A stretch of DNA of 34,331 bases. Origin: Flavobacteriaceae bacterium. Lineage in GTDB: Bacteria > Bacteroidota > Bacteroidia > Flavobacteriales > Flavobacteriaceae. The notes below the pieces were generated by a model. That model saw only the letters and a program-made list of their open reading frames with translations, made no database searches and was not told where the DNA came from. Position numbers and translations under genes: made by a program. Below are positions 1-9,545 of the stretch, in pieces; position 1 is the stretch's first letter, and every line of letters begins with the position of its first letter. The DNA is taken from the NCBI GenBank assembly GCA_021648265.1, contig JAKITD010000027.1, forward strand, positions 1-34,331, given 5' to 3'.

Positions 1-164
1 AGGCGCACACTACTTATGGTAGGTTGGGTGTTAAAGTATGGATTATGAAAGGTGAAGTGTACGGAAAAAGAGAGCTTTCTCCATTGGTTGGTTTAACCAA
101 AAAAGGTGGAAAAGGCGGTAACAACAAACGAGGTGGTGCGAACAAATCACGTCGTAGAAAGTAA
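1..164 (+). CDS. rpsC: 30S ribosomal protein S3, C-terminal part
   Basis: The reading frame enters from the left edge (first full codon at base 3) and stops with TAA at 162-164, giving 53 residues. The text [20 protein letters not shown] is the conserved end of the S3 C-terminal domain, followed by a basic Gly/Lys/Arg tail. S3 lies at the mRNA entry channel of the small subunit. The next gene, rplP, begins 17 bases later, as in the S10 operon order. The start and the KH domain lie outside the window. Confidence 0.95.
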   Translation, partial: AHTTYGRLGVKVWIMKGEVYGKRELSPLVGLTKKGGKGGNNKRGGANKSRRRK

Positions 165-181
165 TTTTTAAATAGAATAAA

Positions 182-601
182 ATGTTACAACCAAAAAGAA
201 CGAAGTTTCGTAAACAGCAAAAAGGTAGAATGAAAGGCAATGCCGGTCGTGGAAACCAATTAGCGTTTGGAACTTTTGGTATAAAATCTTTAGATTCAAA
301 TTTCTTGACATCACGTCAAATAGAAGCTGCACGTATTGCTGCTACTCGTTTTATGAAAAGAGAAGGTTCTATCTGGATAATGATATTTCCAGACAAACCT
401 ATTACAAAGAAACCTCTTGAAGTACGTATGGGTAAAGGTAAAGGTGCTGTAGAATATTGGGCAGCTGTGGTAAAACCAGGAAGAATGTTGTTTGAAGTAT
501 CTGGAGTTACAGTTGAAACTGCAAAAGAGGCATTACGTCTTGCAGCTCAAAAATTACCAGTAAAAACAAAATTCATTGTATCTAGAACATTTCAAGCTTA
601 A
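182..601 (+). CDS. rplP: 50S ribosomal protein L16
   Basis: This 139-residue protein has the normal L16 length. It starts [16 protein letters not shown] and carries the conserved segment [17 protein letters not shown] around residues 84-100. In the family this loop reaches toward the A-site tRNA and the peptidyl-transferase centre, and L16 is needed late in 50S assembly. It lies between rpsC and rpmC in the usual order, with only 6 bases before rpmC, so co-transcription and possibly coupled translation are likely. Confidence 0.97.
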   Translation: MLQPKRTKFRKQQKGRMKGNAGRGNQLAFGTFGIKSLDSNFLTSRQIEAARIAATRFMKREGSIWIMIFPDKPITKKPLEVRMGKGKGAVEYWAAVVKPGRMLFEVSGVTVETAKEALRLAAQKLPVKTKFIVSRTFQA

Positions 602-607
602 TTTATT

Positions 608-799
608 ATGAAACAATCTGAAATAAAAGAGGCATCAACAGCGGAATTACAAGAAAAGCTTTCTGATAACAGAAAGGCGTTTTCAGACTTAAAAATGGCA
701 CATGCCATTACACCGTTGGAAAATCCAATTCAACTTAAAGCACAAAGAAGGGCTATAGCGAGAATTGCGACTGAACTAACTAAAAGAGAAGTACAATAG
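608..799 (+). CDS. rpmC: 50S ribosomal protein L29
   Basis: The 63-residue product fits L29: two predicted helices, beginning MKQSEIKEASTAELQEKL and containing the family pattern LKMAHAITPLENPIQLKAQRRAIARI. L29 sits beside L23 at the polypeptide exit tunnel, where trigger factor and SRP dock. The start follows rplP by 6 bases and the gene is followed by rpsQ after 14 bases. Nothing is unusual. Confidence 0.96.
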   Translation: MKQSEIKEASTAELQEKLSDNRKAFSDLKMAHAITPLENPIQLKAQRRAIARIATELTKREVQ

Positions 800-813
800 T
801 ACCAAGCTGAAAG

Positions 814-1071
814 ATGGAAAAAAGAAATTTAAGAAAAGAACGTATAGGTGTAGTTACTAGTAACAAAATGGATAAGTCTATTGTTGTTGCAGAAGTAAAG
901 AAAGTAAAACACCCAATGTACGGAAAGTTCGTGTTGAAAACTAAGAAATATGTTGCACACGACGAGACAAATGACTGCAACGAAGGTGATAAAGTAAGGA
1001 TTATGGAAACACGACCTATGAGTAAAACCAAATGTTGGAGATTAGTAGAAATAATCGATAGAGCTAAGTAG
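814..1071 (+). CDS. rpsQ: 30S ribosomal protein S17
   Basis: The protein has 85 residues and is an OB-fold 16S rRNA binder. It starts [22 protein letters not shown], with the conserved [19 protein letters not shown] and the [20 protein letters not shown] segments. S17 is an early assembly protein of the 30S body. The gene ends 2 bases before rplN, so the two are tightly coupled in the spc/S10 junction. Confidence 0.97.
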   Translation: MEKRNLRKERIGVVTSNKMDKSIVVAEVKKVKHPMYGKFVLKTKKYVAHDETNDCNEGDKVRIMETRPMSKTKCWRLVEIIDRAK

Positions 1072-1073
1072 AT

Positions 1074-1442
1074 ATGTTACAACAAGAGTCAAGACTAAAA
1101 GTTGCAGATAATACTGGAGCTAAAGAAGTACTAACAATTCGTGTGTTAGGCGGAACCAAAAAAAGATACGCTTCAATAGGAGATAAGATTGTAGTTGCTG
1201 TAAAAGATGCTACCCCTAATGGAACTATTAAAAAAGGAGCTGTTGCTACTGCGGTAGTTGTGCGTACTAAGAAAGAAGTAAGAAGACCTGACGGATCTTA
1301 CATTCGTTTCGATGATAATGCTTGTGTGCTTTTAAACCCACAAGGAGAAATGATTGGAACTCGTGTATTTGGACCTGTTGCAAGAGAGCTTCGTGACAAG
1401 CAATTCATGAAAATTGTATCATTAGCACCAGAAGTGCTTTAA
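1074..1442 (+). CDS. rplN: 50S ribosomal protein L14
   Basis: The 122 residues are the exact usual length of L14. The N-terminus [20 protein letters not shown] and the later [22 protein letters not shown] and [15 protein letters not shown] are diagnostic. L14 lies at the subunit interface and forms intersubunit bridges; in many bacteria it is also the docking site of the silencing factor RsfS. This is the first gene of the classical spc operon. Confidence 0.98.
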   Translation: MLQQESRLKVADNTGAKEVLTIRVLGGTKKRYASIGDKIVVAVKDATPNGTIKKGAVATAVVVRTKKEVRRPDGSYIRFDDNACVLLNPQGEMIGTRVFGPVARELRDKQFMKIVSLAPEVL

Positions 1443-1455
1443 ATTGAAAACAAAG

Positions 1456-1770
1456 ATGGTAAAGCTTAAATTAAAATCTGGAGATAATGTCATCGTTACT
1501 GCTGGAGATCATAAAGGATCTGAAGGTAAAGTAATGAAAATAATTATTGAAAAGAATAAAGCAATAGTAGAAGGAGTAAATATGGTTTCTAAACATGAGA
1601 AGCCTAGTGCTAACAATCCTCAAGGTGGAATTGTAAAAAAGGAAGCAGCTATTCATATCTCTAACCTATCATTAATCGATCCTGAAACAGGAACGGCTAC
1701 ACGTGTTGGTTATAGAATGGAAGATGGAAAGAAAGTACGTTTTACTAAAAAATCGAATCAAGTAATATAG
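1456..1770 (+). CDS. rplX: 50S ribosomal protein L24
   Basis: The frame encodes an L24 protein with a KOW motif ([13 protein letters not shown]) near residues 17-29 and the conserved [21 protein letters not shown]24 starts 50S assembly at the 5' part of 23S rRNA. I choose the ATG at 1456, giving 104 residues starting [10 protein letters not shown], which matches how L24 normally begins. An in-frame TTG at 1444, one base after the rplN stop, would add four residues (MKTK) and cannot be excluded. It ends 2 bases before rplE. Confidence 0.95.
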   Translation: MVKLKLKSGDNVIVTAGDHKGSEGKVMKIIIEKNKAIVEGVNMVSKHEKPSANNPQGGIVKKEAAIHISNLSLIDPETGTATRVGYRMEDGKKVRFTKKSNQVI

Positions 1771-1772
1771 TT

Positions 1773-2324
1773 ATGGGATATTCACCAAGACTTAAAGAAG
1801 AATATAAGAGCCGAGTTATTAGTGCTCTTAAAGAAGAATTTGGCTATACAAACATTATGCAAGTACCAAAACTTGAGCGCATCGTTGTGTCTCGTGGAGT
1901 TGGTGCTGCAGTAGCTGATAAGAAACTAATAGAATACGCATCAGATGAGCTTACCATGATTACGGGGCAAAAAGCGGTGACAATTCTATCAAAGAAAGAT
2001 GTTGCGAATTTTAAACTTCGTAGCGGTATGCCAATTGGTACAAAAGTAACTTTACGTGGTGAGCGTATGTTTGAGTTTTTAGATAGACTTATTACATCTG
2101 CATTACCTCGCGTAAGAGATTTTAACGGAATTAAAGCTACGGGATTTGACGGTAGAGGAAATTATTCTTTAGGAGTAGTTGAACAACTTATCTTTCCAGA
2201 AATTAATATCGATAAAATTAAAAAAGTAGATGGTATGAATATTACATTCGTAACTTCTGCTGGTACCGATAAAGAAGCAAAATCATTACTAACTGAATTA
2301 GGTTTACCTTTTAAAAAGAACTAA
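1773..2324 (+). CDS. rplE: 50S ribosomal protein L5
   Basis: This 183-residue protein starts [20 protein letters not shown] and carries the conserved [30 protein letters not shown] and [16 protein letters not shown] blocks. L5 binds 5S rRNA with L18, sits in the central protuberance and touches the P-site tRNA. The start is fixed by the rplX stop 2 bases upstream, and rpsN follows after one base. Confidence 0.97.
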   Translation: MGYSPRLKEEYKSRVISALKEEFGYTNIMQVPKLERIVVSRGVGAAVADKKLIEYASDELTMITGQKAVTILSKKDVANFKLRSGMPIGTKVTLRGERMFEFLDRLITSALPRVRDFNGIKATGFDGRGNYSLGVVEQLIFPEINIDKIKKVDGMNITFVTSAGTDKEAKSLLTELGLPFKKN

Positions 2325-2325
2325 T

Positions 2326-2595
2326 ATGGCTAAAGAATCAATGAAAGCCCGTGAGGTTAAGAGACAGAAAATGGTAGCAAAGTATGCAGCTAAACGCAAA
2401 GCTTTAAAAGAAGCTGGCGATTACGAAGGATTGCAGAGATTGCCAAAAGATGCTTCACCAGTACGTTTACACAATCGTTGTAAATTAACAGGAAGACCAA
2501 AAGGGTATATGAGAACGTTTGGTATTTCACGTGTAACATTTCGTGAAATGGCAAATCAAGGTTTAATTCCAGGTGTTAGAAAAGCAAGTTGGTAA
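2326..2595 (+). CDS. rpsN: 30S ribosomal protein S14, zinc-free form
   Basis: The product has 89 residues and ends [21 protein letters not shown], the S14 signature. It is the longer form without the CxxC-x(n)-CxxC zinc knuckle: the only cysteine is in [14 protein letters not shown]14 is a late-binding protein of the 30S head. The zinc-free form fits the zinc-free L36 found further down. Start ATG is one base after the rplE stop. Confidence 0.97.
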   Translation: MAKESMKAREVKRQKMVAKYAAKRKALKEAGDYEGLQRLPKDASPVRLHNRCKLTGRPKGYMRTFGISRVTFREMANQGLIPGVRKASW

Positions 2596-2616
2596 TAACA
2601 TTTTAAAAGAAAAGAG

Positions 2617-3018
2617 ATGAATATAGATCCAATAGCAGATTATCTAACTAGAGTTAGAAATGCAGTGAATGCAGGACACAGAGTAGTTGAAATACCTGCG
2701 TCTAAAGTAAAGAAAGAAATGACAAAGATCTTATTTGATCAGGGATATATCTTAAGCTATAAATTTGAAGACGATAAAGGACATCAAGGTTCAATTAAAA
2801 TCGCCTTAAAATACGATAAGCTTACAAAAGATCCCGTAATTAAAGAGATTCAAAGAATTAGTAAACCAGGTTTACGTAAGTATTCAAGTTCTTCAGAATT
2901 ACCTCGTATTTTGAATGGTTTGGGAATTGCAATTGTTTCAACTTCTCACGGAGTGATGACAGGAAAGCAAGCTCAAGCTCAAAATGTAGGTGGAGAAGTT
3001 TTGTGTTACGTATACTAA
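2617..3018 (+). CDS. rpsH: 30S ribosomal protein S8
   Basis: The 133-residue protein opens MNIDPIADYLTRVRNAV and closes with the typical VSTSHGVMTGKQAQAQNVGGEVLCYVY. S8 binds helix 21 of 16S rRNA. In E. coli it also represses the spc operon by binding a 16S-like structure at the rplE start; whether that applies here cannot be seen. It is preceded by a 21-base A-rich spacer. Confidence 0.97.
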   Translation: MNIDPIADYLTRVRNAVNAGHRVVEIPASKVKKEMTKILFDQGYILSYKFEDDKGHQGSIKIALKYDKLTKDPVIKEIQRISKPGLRKYSSSSELPRILNGLGIAIVSTSHGVMTGKQAQAQNVGGEVLCYVY

Positions 3019-3035
3019 AATAAAGACAAGAACTA

Positions 3036-3578
3036 ATGTCAAGAATAGGTAAAAACCCGGTAGCAATCCAAGAAGGAGTTACAGTTGAAATAAAAGACAA
3101 CGTAATTACGGTAAAAGGAAAATTAGGTGAATTGTCACAAGAATTTTCAGGAGTTACAATAAAAGAAAATGAAGGAAACGTTATAGTAGAACGCGATTCA
3201 GATTCTAAAGAAAACAGAGCAAAACATGGTCTGTACAGATCTTTAATCAATAACATGATTGAAGGTGTAAATAAAGGATGGACAAAAGAGCTAGAATTAG
3301 TAGGTGTGGGTTATCGTGCTTCTAATCAAGGCCAGAAATTAGATATAGCAGTTGGTTTCTCTCACAATATTGTGTTAGATGTTGCACCAGAAGTTAAAGT
3401 AGAAACAATTTCTGATAAAGGTAAAAATCCAATAATAAAATTAACTTCTCACGACAAACAATTAGTAGGACAAGTTGCGGCTAAAATCCGTGGTTTTAGA
3501 AGACCTGAACCATACAAAGGAAAAGGTATCAAGTTTGTAGGAGAAATAATAAGAAGAAAAGCAGGTAAATCTGCATAA
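3036..3578 (+). CDS. rplF: 50S ribosomal protein L6
   Basis: The 180-residue protein has the two-fold L6 repeat. It starts [19 protein letters not shown] and contains [19 protein letters not shown] near the middle and the signature [25 protein letters not shown] at the end. L6 lies near the factor-binding site of the 50S subunit. The gene sits 17 bases after rpsH and 11 bases before rplR. Confidence 0.97.
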   Translation: MSRIGKNPVAIQEGVTVEIKDNVITVKGKLGELSQEFSGVTIKENEGNVIVERDSDSKENRAKHGLYRSLINNMIEGVNKGWTKELELVGVGYRASNQGQKLDIAVGFSHNIVLDVAPEVKVETISDKGKNPIIKLTSHDKQLVGQVAAKIRGFRRPEPYKGKGIKFVGEIIRRKAGKSA

Positions 3579-3589
3579 CAAATAAAGTT

Positions 3590-3946
3590 ATGGCATTATC
3601 AAAAACAGATAGAAGAGAACGCTTACGTTTCAGAATCAGAAAAACTGTTTCCGGAACTACACAACGACCTCGTTTGGCAGTTTTCAGAAGTAATAAAGAA
3701 ATTTATGCGCAAATTATTGACGATGTAAATGGAGTAACTATTACTGCTGCATCTTCAAGAGATAAAGATATAGACGCTTCAAAAGTAAATAAAGTTGAAG
3801 CTGCTAAATTAGTAGGAAAAGCAATCGCTGAAAAAGCTATTAAAGCTGGTATCGAAACTATTACTTTCGATAGAGGTGGTTACTTATACCATGGAAGAGT
3901 AAAATCATTAGCTGAAGGAGCTCGCGAAGGCGGACTAAAATTCTAA
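3590..3946 (+). CDS. rplR: 50S ribosomal protein L18
   Basis: The product has 118 residues and a basic N-terminus ([19 protein letters not shown]) followed by the conserved [20 protein letters not shown] and [25 protein letters not shown]18 carries 5S rRNA into the central protuberance together with L5. It is 5 bases from rpsE. No unusual features. Confidence 0.97.
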   Translation: MALSKTDRRERLRFRIRKTVSGTTQRPRLAVFRSNKEIYAQIIDDVNGVTITAASSRDKDIDASKVNKVEAAKLVGKAIAEKAIKAGIETITFDRGGYLYHGRVKSLAEGAREGGLKF

Positions 3947-3951
3947 GAAAT

Positions 3952-4476
3952 ATGTATCAAGATTATAAAAACGTAGAGTTAGTTAAACCAGGAGGTCTAG
4001 AATTAAAAGATCGTTTAGTAGGGGTTCAACGTGTAACTAAAGTAACTAAAGGGGGTAGAACTTTTGGATTTTCTGCTATTGTTGTAGTAGGTAACGAAAA
4101 TGGAGTAGTAGGTCAAGGACTTGGGAAATCGAAAGATGTTGCAAGTGCAATTGCTAAAGCGATAGAAGACGCTAAGAAAAACTTAGTACGTATTCCATTA
4201 AACAAAGTTACTTTACCACATGAACAAAAAGGTAAATACGGAGGAGCTAGAGTAAATTTATTACCAGCTTCAGCCGGTACAGGAGTTATTGCTGGTGGTG
4301 CTGTTCGTGCAGTATTAGAAGCAGTTGGTGTACACGATGTATTATCAAAATCTCAAGGATCTTCAAATCCACATAATGTAGTAAAAGCAACTTTTGATGC
4401 TTTATTACAAATGAGAAGTGCTGCAACAATCGCTAAGCAAAGAGGAATTTCTTTAGAAAAAGTATTTAAAGGATAA
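3952..4476 (+). CDS. rpsE: 30S ribosomal protein S5
   Basis: This 174-residue protein has the double-stranded-RNA-binding N-terminal domain ([20 protein letters not shown], then [20 protein letters not shown]) and the C-terminal domain ([19 protein letters not shown]...). S5 lies at the mRNA entry channel with S3 and S4 and influences decoding accuracy. It is followed after 11 bases by the short rpmD. Confidence 0.97.
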   Translation: MYQDYKNVELVKPGGLELKDRLVGVQRVTKVTKGGRTFGFSAIVVVGNENGVVGQGLGKSKDVASAIAKAIEDAKKNLVRIPLNKVTLPHEQKGKYGGARVNLLPASAGTGVIAGGAVRAVLEAVGVHDVLSKSQGSSNPHNVVKATFDALLQMRSAATIAKQRGISLEKVFKG

Positions 4477-4487
4477 AACTAAGAGAA

Positions 4488-4667
4488 ATGGCAAAAATAA
4501 AAGTAACAAAGGTTCGTAGTGCAATTAATCGTACACAAAACCAAAAAAGAGTACTAGAATCTTTAGGTCTTCGTAAAATGGGTCAAACTGTTGAGCATGA
4601 AGATACCTTAAGTATTCTTGGTATGATCAGAAAAGTTAATCACTTAGTTTCAGTTGAAACTAAATAA
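4488..4667 (+). CDS. rpmD: 50S ribosomal protein L30
   Basis: A short gene encodes 59 residues, starting [20 protein letters not shown] and ending [13 protein letters not shown]. The pattern (K-V-x-S-x-I-N, then [14 protein letters not shown]) is that of bacterial L30, and the position between rpsE and rplO is the expected one. The ATG follows the A-rich leader AACTAAGAGAA; the stop is TAA. Confidence 0.96.
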   Translation: MAKIKVTKVRSAINRTQNQKRVLESLGLRKMGQTVEHEDTLSILGMIRKVNHLVSVETK

Positions 4668-4680
4668 GTAAATTAAAATT

Positions 4681-5133
4681 ATGAATTTAAGTAACTTACA
4701 ACCGGCAGCAGGTTCGGTAAAAAATCAAGGCAAGCGAGTAGGTCGCGGACAAGGTTCAGGTAAAGGAGGAACAGCAACCCGAGGTCACAAAGGTGCTAAG
4801 TCTCGTTCTGGATATTCTAAGAAATTAGGGTTTGAAGGTGGACAAATGCCACTTCAACGTCGTGTTCCTAAATTTGGTTTTAAAAACATCAACCGTAAAG
4901 AATACCAAGGTGTAAATCTTGATGTAATTCAACAATTGGTTGATGACAAGAAAATTAAAGACACATTAGAGTTTGATACTTTTGTAGAATTAGGATTGGT
5001 TGGTAGAAAAGAACTTTTAAAAGTTTTAGGAAGAGGAGAGTTAAAAGCAAAATTAACAGTTACAGCGCATAAATTTTCAGCTTCTGCAAAAGAAGCTATC
5101 GAAAAAGCTGGAGGTGAAGTAGTAACATTGTAA
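4681..5133 (+). CDS. rplO: 50S ribosomal protein L15
   Basis: The protein has 150 residues. Its glycine- and arginine-rich N-terminal extension (GKRVGRGQGSGKGGTATRGHKG) threads into 23S rRNA, and a globular C-terminal part begins near residue 70. L15 binds late in 50S assembly. It is followed after 12 bases by secY, the usual arrangement. Confidence 0.97.
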   Translation: MNLSNLQPAAGSVKNQGKRVGRGQGSGKGGTATRGHKGAKSRSGYSKKLGFEGGQMPLQRRVPKFGFKNINRKEYQGVNLDVIQQLVDDKKIKDTLEFDTFVELGLVGRKELLKVLGRGELKAKLTVTAHKFSASAKEAIEKAGGEVVTL

Positions 5134-5145
5134 TTTTAAATAAGG

Positions 5146-6495
5146 ATGAAATTTATTGAAACCTTAAAAAACGTTTGGAAAATTGAAGAACTGCGTAATC
5201 GTATTATTCTTACTTTAGGACTTTTGTTAGTATATCGTTTTGGAGCACAAGTCGTGTTACCAGGAATTGATGCTTCAAAACTAGCTGAGTTTGCAGGTAA
5301 GTTTGATGGTGGTGGATTAGGAGGATTACTTAATGCTTTTACAGGAGGTGCATTTGCAAATGCTTCTGTATTTGCTTTGGGTATTATGCCTTATATTTCT
5401 GCATCTATTGTGGTTCAGTTAATGCAGATTGCAATTCCATACTTACAGAAGTTACAGAAAGAAGGAGAAAGTGGTAGGAAGAAAATTAATCAAATTACAA
5501 GATGGTTAACCATTGGTATTTGTTTGGTTCAAGCACCTACTTACTTAATAGGATTACCAGCAATGGGTGTTCCTGTTGAAGCATTTATTTTAGGACAAAC
5601 ACCAATGTTCTTTATTTCATCTACTATTATACTAGTAACCGGTTGTGTATTTGCAATGTGGTTAGGTGAAAAAATTACAGATAAAGGTATCGGAAACGGT
5701 ATTTCAATCTTAATTTTGGTTGGTATTATCGCTAATTTACCTCAATCTTTTGCTCAAGAATTAGCATCTAGATTTGAAAACCAAGGTGGAATGATAATGA
5801 TTCTTATCGAATTAGCAATCTGGTTTATTATTATACTTGCTTCAGTTATGCTAGTAATGGCAGTTCGTCAAATTCCTGTACAATATGCAAGAAGAACGGC
5901 GAGTGGTGGATATGAAAAAAATATTTTTGGTGCAAGACAGTTTATTCCTTTAAAGCTGAACGCTTCTGGAGTAATGCCAATTATATTTGCACAAGCAATT
6001 ATGTTTGTACCAGCATTAATTGGAGGGGCTTCTTTTATGAAAGATTCAGATGTTGGTCAATGGATGCAAGTAAATTTCAGCGATATGTTTGGACTTTGGT
6101 ATAATGTTTTATTTGCAGTATTGATTATTATCTTTACATATTTTTATACAGCAATCACAGTACCAACAAACAAAATGGCTGACGATTTAAAGCGTAGTGG
6201 AGGATTTATTCCAGGGATAAAACCAGGAACAGATACTGCAGAATTGTTAGACAGAATTATGTCACAAATAACACTTCCAGGATCTATTTTCCTTGCAGCA
6301 ATTGCAATATTTCCTGCAATAGCAGTTAAAGTAATTGGAATCCAACAAGGTTGGGCATTATTTTATGGAGGTACTTCATTAATTATATTAGTGGGTGTTG
6401 CGATAGATACCATGCAGCAGATCAATTCATATTTATTAAATCGTCATTATGATGGTTTAATGAAAACAGGTAAAAATCGTAAAGCAGTAGCATAA
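5146..6495 (+). CDS. secY: Preprotein translocase channel subunit SecY
   Basis: This 449-residue multi-pass inner-membrane protein forms the pore of the Sec translocon with SecE and SecG. Visible marks are the N-terminal [19 protein letters not shown], the plug and TM2 region (GGALANAS-like [24 protein letters not shown]), the [15 protein letters not shown] block and the cytosolic loop YARRT around residue 247. About ten hydrophobic segments can be counted. Secreted proteins in this window with N-terminal signal peptides should pass through it before reaching T9SS or the lipoprotein pathway. Its TAA overlaps the infA start by one base (TAATG). Confidence 0.97.
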   Translation: MKFIETLKNVWKIEELRNRIILTLGLLLVYRFGAQVVLPGIDASKLAEFAGKFDGGGLGGLLNAFTGGAFANASVFALGIMPYISASIVVQLMQIAIPYLQKLQKEGESGRKKINQITRWLTIGICLVQAPTYLIGLPAMGVPVEAFILGQTPMFFISSTIILVTGCVFAMWLGEKITDKGIGNGISILILVGIIANLPQSFAQELASRFENQGGMIMILIELAIWFIIILASVMLVMAVRQIPVQYARRTASGGYEKNIFGARQFIPLKLNASGVMPIIFAQAIMFVPALIGGASFMKDSDVGQWMQVNFSDMFGLWYNVLFAVLIIIFTYFYTAITVPTNKMADDLKRSGGFIPGIKPGTDTAELLDRIMSQITLPGSIFLAAIAIFPAIAVKVIGIQQGWALFYGGTSLIILVGVAIDTMQQINSYLLNRHYDGLMKTGKNRKAVA

Positions 6496-6710
6496 TGGCA
6501 AAACAACCAGCAATAGAACAAGACGGAACTATAACAGAAGCATTATCTAATGCAATGTTTAGAGTTGAATTAGAAAATGCACATGTTGTAACCGCACACA
6601 TATCTGGTAAAATGCGTATGCACTATATAAAATTATTACCAGGAGATAAAGTTAAATTAGAAATGAGTCCTTATGATTTATCAAAGGCTCGTATCACATA
6701 TAGATATTAA
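6495..6710 (+). CDS. infA: Translation initiation factor IF-1
   Basis: The 71-residue OB-fold protein starts [20 protein letters not shown] and has the conserved [20 protein letters not shown] and [22 protein letters not shown]-1 occupies the A site of the 30S subunit during initiation. The start overlaps the secY stop by one base, which suggests coupled translation of a low-copy membrane protein and a soluble factor. A 93-base spacer with no recognised structure follows. Confidence 0.97.
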   Translation: MAKQPAIEQDGTITEALSNAMFRVELENAHVVTAHISGKMRMHYIKLLPGDKVKLEMSPYDLSKARITYRY

Positions 6711-6803
6711 TTAGTAATGAATCGAGCATAATAAAAAGCTTATCGTTTTAAGTAAATACTTTATAGCGAACAGCATTTGATCGATTTATTAAATATTATA
6801 CAA

Positions 6804-6920
6804 ATGAAAGTAAGAGCATCTATTAAAAAAAGAAGTGCCGAATGCAAAATAGTTCGCAGAAAAGGCAGATTATATGTTATTAACAAAAAGAACCCTAGGT
6901 TCAAACAAAGACAAGGATAA
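6804..6920 (+). CDS. rpmJ: 50S ribosomal protein L36, zinc-free form
   Basis: A 38-codon gene encodes [20 protein letters not shown] followed by [18 protein letters not shown]. Length, MKVRASIKK start and KQRQG end are those of L36. The classical zinc ligands (three Cys and one His) are mostly missing: the first Cys position is Ser11, the third is Asn and the His is Phe33, leaving only Cys14. It is therefore the zinc-independent form, consistent with the S14 seen upstream. It ends 3 bases before rpsM. Confidence 0.95.
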   Translation: MKVRASIKKRSAECKIVRRKGRLYVINKKNPRFKQRQG

Positions 6921-6923
6921 GTT

Positions 6924-7298
6924 ATGGCAAGAATCGCAGGTGTAGATATCCCAAAACAAAAAAGGGGTGTAATCGCGTTAACGTATATTTTTGGAATCGG
7001 TAATAGCCGATCACAAAAAATACTAGAAAAAGCAGGTGTAAATGAAGACACTAAAGTAAACGAATGGACTGATGATGAAATTCATAACATTCGTGAAGCT
7101 GTAGGAGCGCTAACCATTGAAGGTGAGTTACGTAGTGAAATTCAATTAAACATTAAACGTTTAATGGATATTGGATGTTACAGAGGTATTCGTCACAGAA
7201 CAGGACTTCCGTTAAGAGGTCAACGTACTAAGAATAACTCAAGAACAAGAAAAGGAAAACGTAAAACTGTTGCTAACAAGAAAAAAGCAACTAAATAA
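6924..7298 (+). CDS. rpsM: 30S ribosomal protein S13
   Basis: The 124-residue product starts [20 protein letters not shown], contains the helix-two-turn-helix region ([20 protein letters not shown]) and ends with a basic tail after [23 protein letters not shown]13 lies in the 30S head, contacts the P-site tRNA and forms bridges to the 50S subunit. This opens the alpha operon; rpsK follows after 9 bases. Confidence 0.97.
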   Translation: MARIAGVDIPKQKRGVIALTYIFGIGNSRSQKILEKAGVNEDTKVNEWTDDEIHNIREAVGALTIEGELRSEIQLNIKRLMDIGCYRGIRHRTGLPLRGQRTKNNSRTRKGKRKTVANKKKATK

Positions 7299-7307
7299 TA
7301 ACTAGAT

Positions 7308-7700
7308 ATGGCAAAGACAAAAAAAGCTACAGCTAAAAAACGTAAAGTTAATGTTGAAGCAGTGGGTCAAGCTCACGTTACCGCTTCGTTTAACAACATT
7401 ATTATTTCGTTGACAAACAAAAAAGGAGATGTAATCTCTTGGTCTTCAGCAGGAAAAATGGGCTTTAGAGGTTCTAAAAAGAATACTCCTTACGCAGCTC
7501 AATTAGCCGCAGAAGATTGTGCAGCAGTTGCACATGCAGAAGGTTTACGTAAAGTAAAAGTATATGTAAAAGGTCCAGGTAATGGTAGAGAATCTGCTAT
7601 TAGATCTATACATAATGCAGGAATTGAAGTAACAGAAATTATCGATGTTACACCAATGCCACATAACGGATGTAGACCTCCTAAAAGAAGAAGAGTATAA
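7308..7700 (+). CDS. rpsK: 30S ribosomal protein S11
   Basis: The 130-residue S11 has a lysine-rich start, the conserved [20 protein letters not shown] and the C-terminal [20 protein letters not shown] and [13 protein letters not shown]. It lies on the 30S platform at the E-site mRNA. The usual Asn-Gly pair in PHNGCRPP, a known isoaspartate site in E. coli S11, is present. A 165-base spacer separates it from rpsD, longer than any other spacer in the ribosomal block. Confidence 0.97.
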   Translation: MAKTKKATAKKRKVNVEAVGQAHVTASFNNIIISLTNKKGDVISWSSAGKMGFRGSKKNTPYAAQLAAEDCAAVAHAEGLRKVKVYVKGPGNGRESAIRSIHNAGIEVTEIIDVTPMPHNGCRPPKRRRV

Positions 7701-7704
7701 ACTG

Positions 7705-7722
7705 TCTCGATAGTAATCGGGA
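7705..7722. repeat. Short imperfect palindrome
   Basis: TCTCGAT-AGTA-ATCGGGA is a 7-base inverted repeat with one G/T pair and a 4-base loop, just after the rpsK stop. The core resembles the perfect palindrome at 23261-23278. The rest of the 165-base rpsK-rpsD spacer shows no promoter box or terminator I can support. Confidence 0.55.
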
Positions 7723-7865
7723 TTATTTCAGGACTTTATAATAGTTATCTGAATTTACTCAAAAACAATAATAATTTAATTAATAAGTATAAACTGAAGG
7801 ATTAAGATTACTAAAGGATAAGCATAAGACCTTAATTTAGAAATTCCCTTCGAAACAAATTTAAA

Positions 7866-8471
7866 ATGGCAAGATATACTGGTCCAAAAACAAAAATCGC
7901 TCGTAAGTTTGGTGAAGCTATTTTCGGAGATGATAAAAACTTCGAAAAAAGAAATTACCCTCCTGGGCAACACGGTAACAACCGTCGTAGAGGAAAAAAA
8001 TCTGAATACGCAATTCAATTAGCTGAAAAGCAAAAAGCTAAATATACCTATGGTATTTTAGAGCGTCAATTCAGAAATATGTTTAAAAAAGCAACAGCTT
8101 CTAGAGAAATTACAGGTGTAGTTTTATTACAATTATGTGAGTCTCGTTTAGACAATGTTGTGTTTCGTATGGGTATTGCACCTAGCCGTAGCGCTGCAAG
8201 ACAATTAGTTTCTCACCGTCATATTTTAGTGAATGGTGAAAAAGTAAACATCCCTTCTTACCAATTAAAACCTGGTGATACTGTAGGTGTAAGAGAAAAA
8301 TCTAAATCTTTAGAAACTATTGATAACTCGTTAGCAAACGCAAGTCACGTTTACGAGTGGATTACTTGGGATAACGCTATAAAAAGAGGAACTTTTGTTT
8401 CTAGACCAGAGCGTTTACAAATTCCAGAAAACATAAACGAACAGTTTATCGTTGAATTATATTCTAAATAA
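7866..8471 (+). CDS. rpsD: 30S ribosomal protein S4
   Basis: This 201-residue protein starts [20 protein letters not shown], has the conserved [13 protein letters not shown] and a complete S4 RNA-binding domain around residues 91-155 ([20 protein letters not shown] and [20 protein letters not shown]). It lacks the N-terminal zinc cysteines found in some S4 proteins. S4 nucleates the 30S body; in E. coli it also represses the alpha operon, and the long leader could serve similar control, but that is speculation. Confidence 0.97.
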   Translation: MARYTGPKTKIARKFGEAIFGDDKNFEKRNYPPGQHGNNRRRGKKSEYAIQLAEKQKAKYTYGILERQFRNMFKKATASREITGVVLLQLCESRLDNVVFRMGIAPSRSAARQLVSHRHILVNGEKVNIPSYQLKPGDTVGVREKSKSLETIDNSLANASHVYEWITWDNAIKRGTFVSRPERLQIPENINEQFIVELYSK

Positions 8472-8491
8472 TAAAAACACACAATTGCATT

Positions 8492-9484
8492 ATGGCAGTA
8501 TTTAGTTTTCAAAAACCCGATAAAGTAATTATGATCGACTCGACAGATTTCGAAGGTAAATTCGAATTCCGTCCACTAGAGCCTGGTTATGGACTTACAG
8601 TAGGGAACGCATTAAGAAGAGTATTACTTTCATCTTTAGAAGGTTTTGCAATCACTTCAATTAGAATTGAAGGAGTAGATCATGAGTTTTCTACGATTGC
8701 AGGAGTAGTTGAGGATGTTACAGAAATGATTTTGAACTTAAAACAAGTATGTTTTAAAAGACAAATCGACGAAGTAGATAACGAAACTGTTACTATTTCT
8801 GTTTCAGGAGCTGAACAATTAACAGCAGGAGATTTTCAAAAATTTATCTCTGGTTTTCAAGTATTGAACCCAGATTTAGTGATTTGTAATATGGATCCTA
8901 AAGTTAATCTTAATATGGAAATCACTATCGAAAAAGGTAGAGGTTATGTTCCAGCTGAAGAAAATAAAAAAGCAGGAGTTCCTTTCGGAACTATCTTTAT
9001 AGATTCTATTTACACGCCAATTAAAAATGTGAAGTATAGCGTTGAAAATTTCCGTGTAGAACAAAAAACAGATTACGAAAAATTAACCTTCGAAATCGTT
9101 TCAGACGGATCAATAAATCCAAAAGATGCTTTAACTGAAGCAGCAAAAACTTTAATCCATCACTTTATGTTATTTAGTGACGAACGTATTACGTTAGAAG
9201 CTGATGAAATAGCACAAACTGAAACGTACGATGAAGAATCACTTCATATGAGACAGTTGCTAAAAACTAAATTGATCGATATGGATCTTTCAGTAAGAGC
9301 ATTAAATTGTTTAAAAGCTGCTGAAGTAGATACATTAGGAGACTTAGTTTCGTTTAATAAAAACGATTTAATGAAATTTAGAAATTTCGGAAAGAAATCT
9401 TTAACTGAACTAGAAGAATTAGTAGATGTAAAAGGATTAAACTTCGGAATGGACCTTTCAAAATACAAATTAGATAAAGATTAA
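8492..9484 (+). CDS. rpoA: RNA polymerase alpha subunit
   Basis: The 330-residue protein has the N-terminal dimerisation domain ([20 protein letters not shown] with [22 protein letters not shown]) up to about residue 235 and a C-terminal DNA- and activator-binding domain from about residue 250 ([20 protein letters not shown], then [16 protein letters not shown]). It scaffolds assembly of beta and beta-prime. The position between rpsD and rplQ is standard. A 61-base spacer to rplQ follows. Confidence 0.98.
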   Translation: MAVFSFQKPDKVIMIDSTDFEGKFEFRPLEPGYGLTVGNALRRVLLSSLEGFAITSIRIEGVDHEFSTIAGVVEDVTEMILNLKQVCFKRQIDEVDNETVTISVSGAEQLTAGDFQKFISGFQVLNPDLVICNMDPKVNLNMEITIEKGRGYVPAEENKKAGVPFGTIFIDSIYTPIKNVKYSVENFRVEQKTDYEKLTFEIVSDGSINPKDALTEAAKTLIHHFMLFSDERITLEADEIAQTETYDEESLHMRQLLKTKLIDMDLSVRALNCLKAAEVDTLGDLVSFNKNDLMKFRNFGKKSLTELEELVDVKGLNFGMDLSKYKLDKD

Positions 9485-9545
9485 TACGTCATATTTTGCT
9501 CCTCTAAAATGAGTTGAAGCAAGATGATGATTAAAATAAAATGTC

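Noticed and set aside
2858-3256. A 132-codon minus-strand open frame over rpsH and rplF
   Set aside because: It lies inside two clearly coding ribosomal genes and has no family resemblance or start context.
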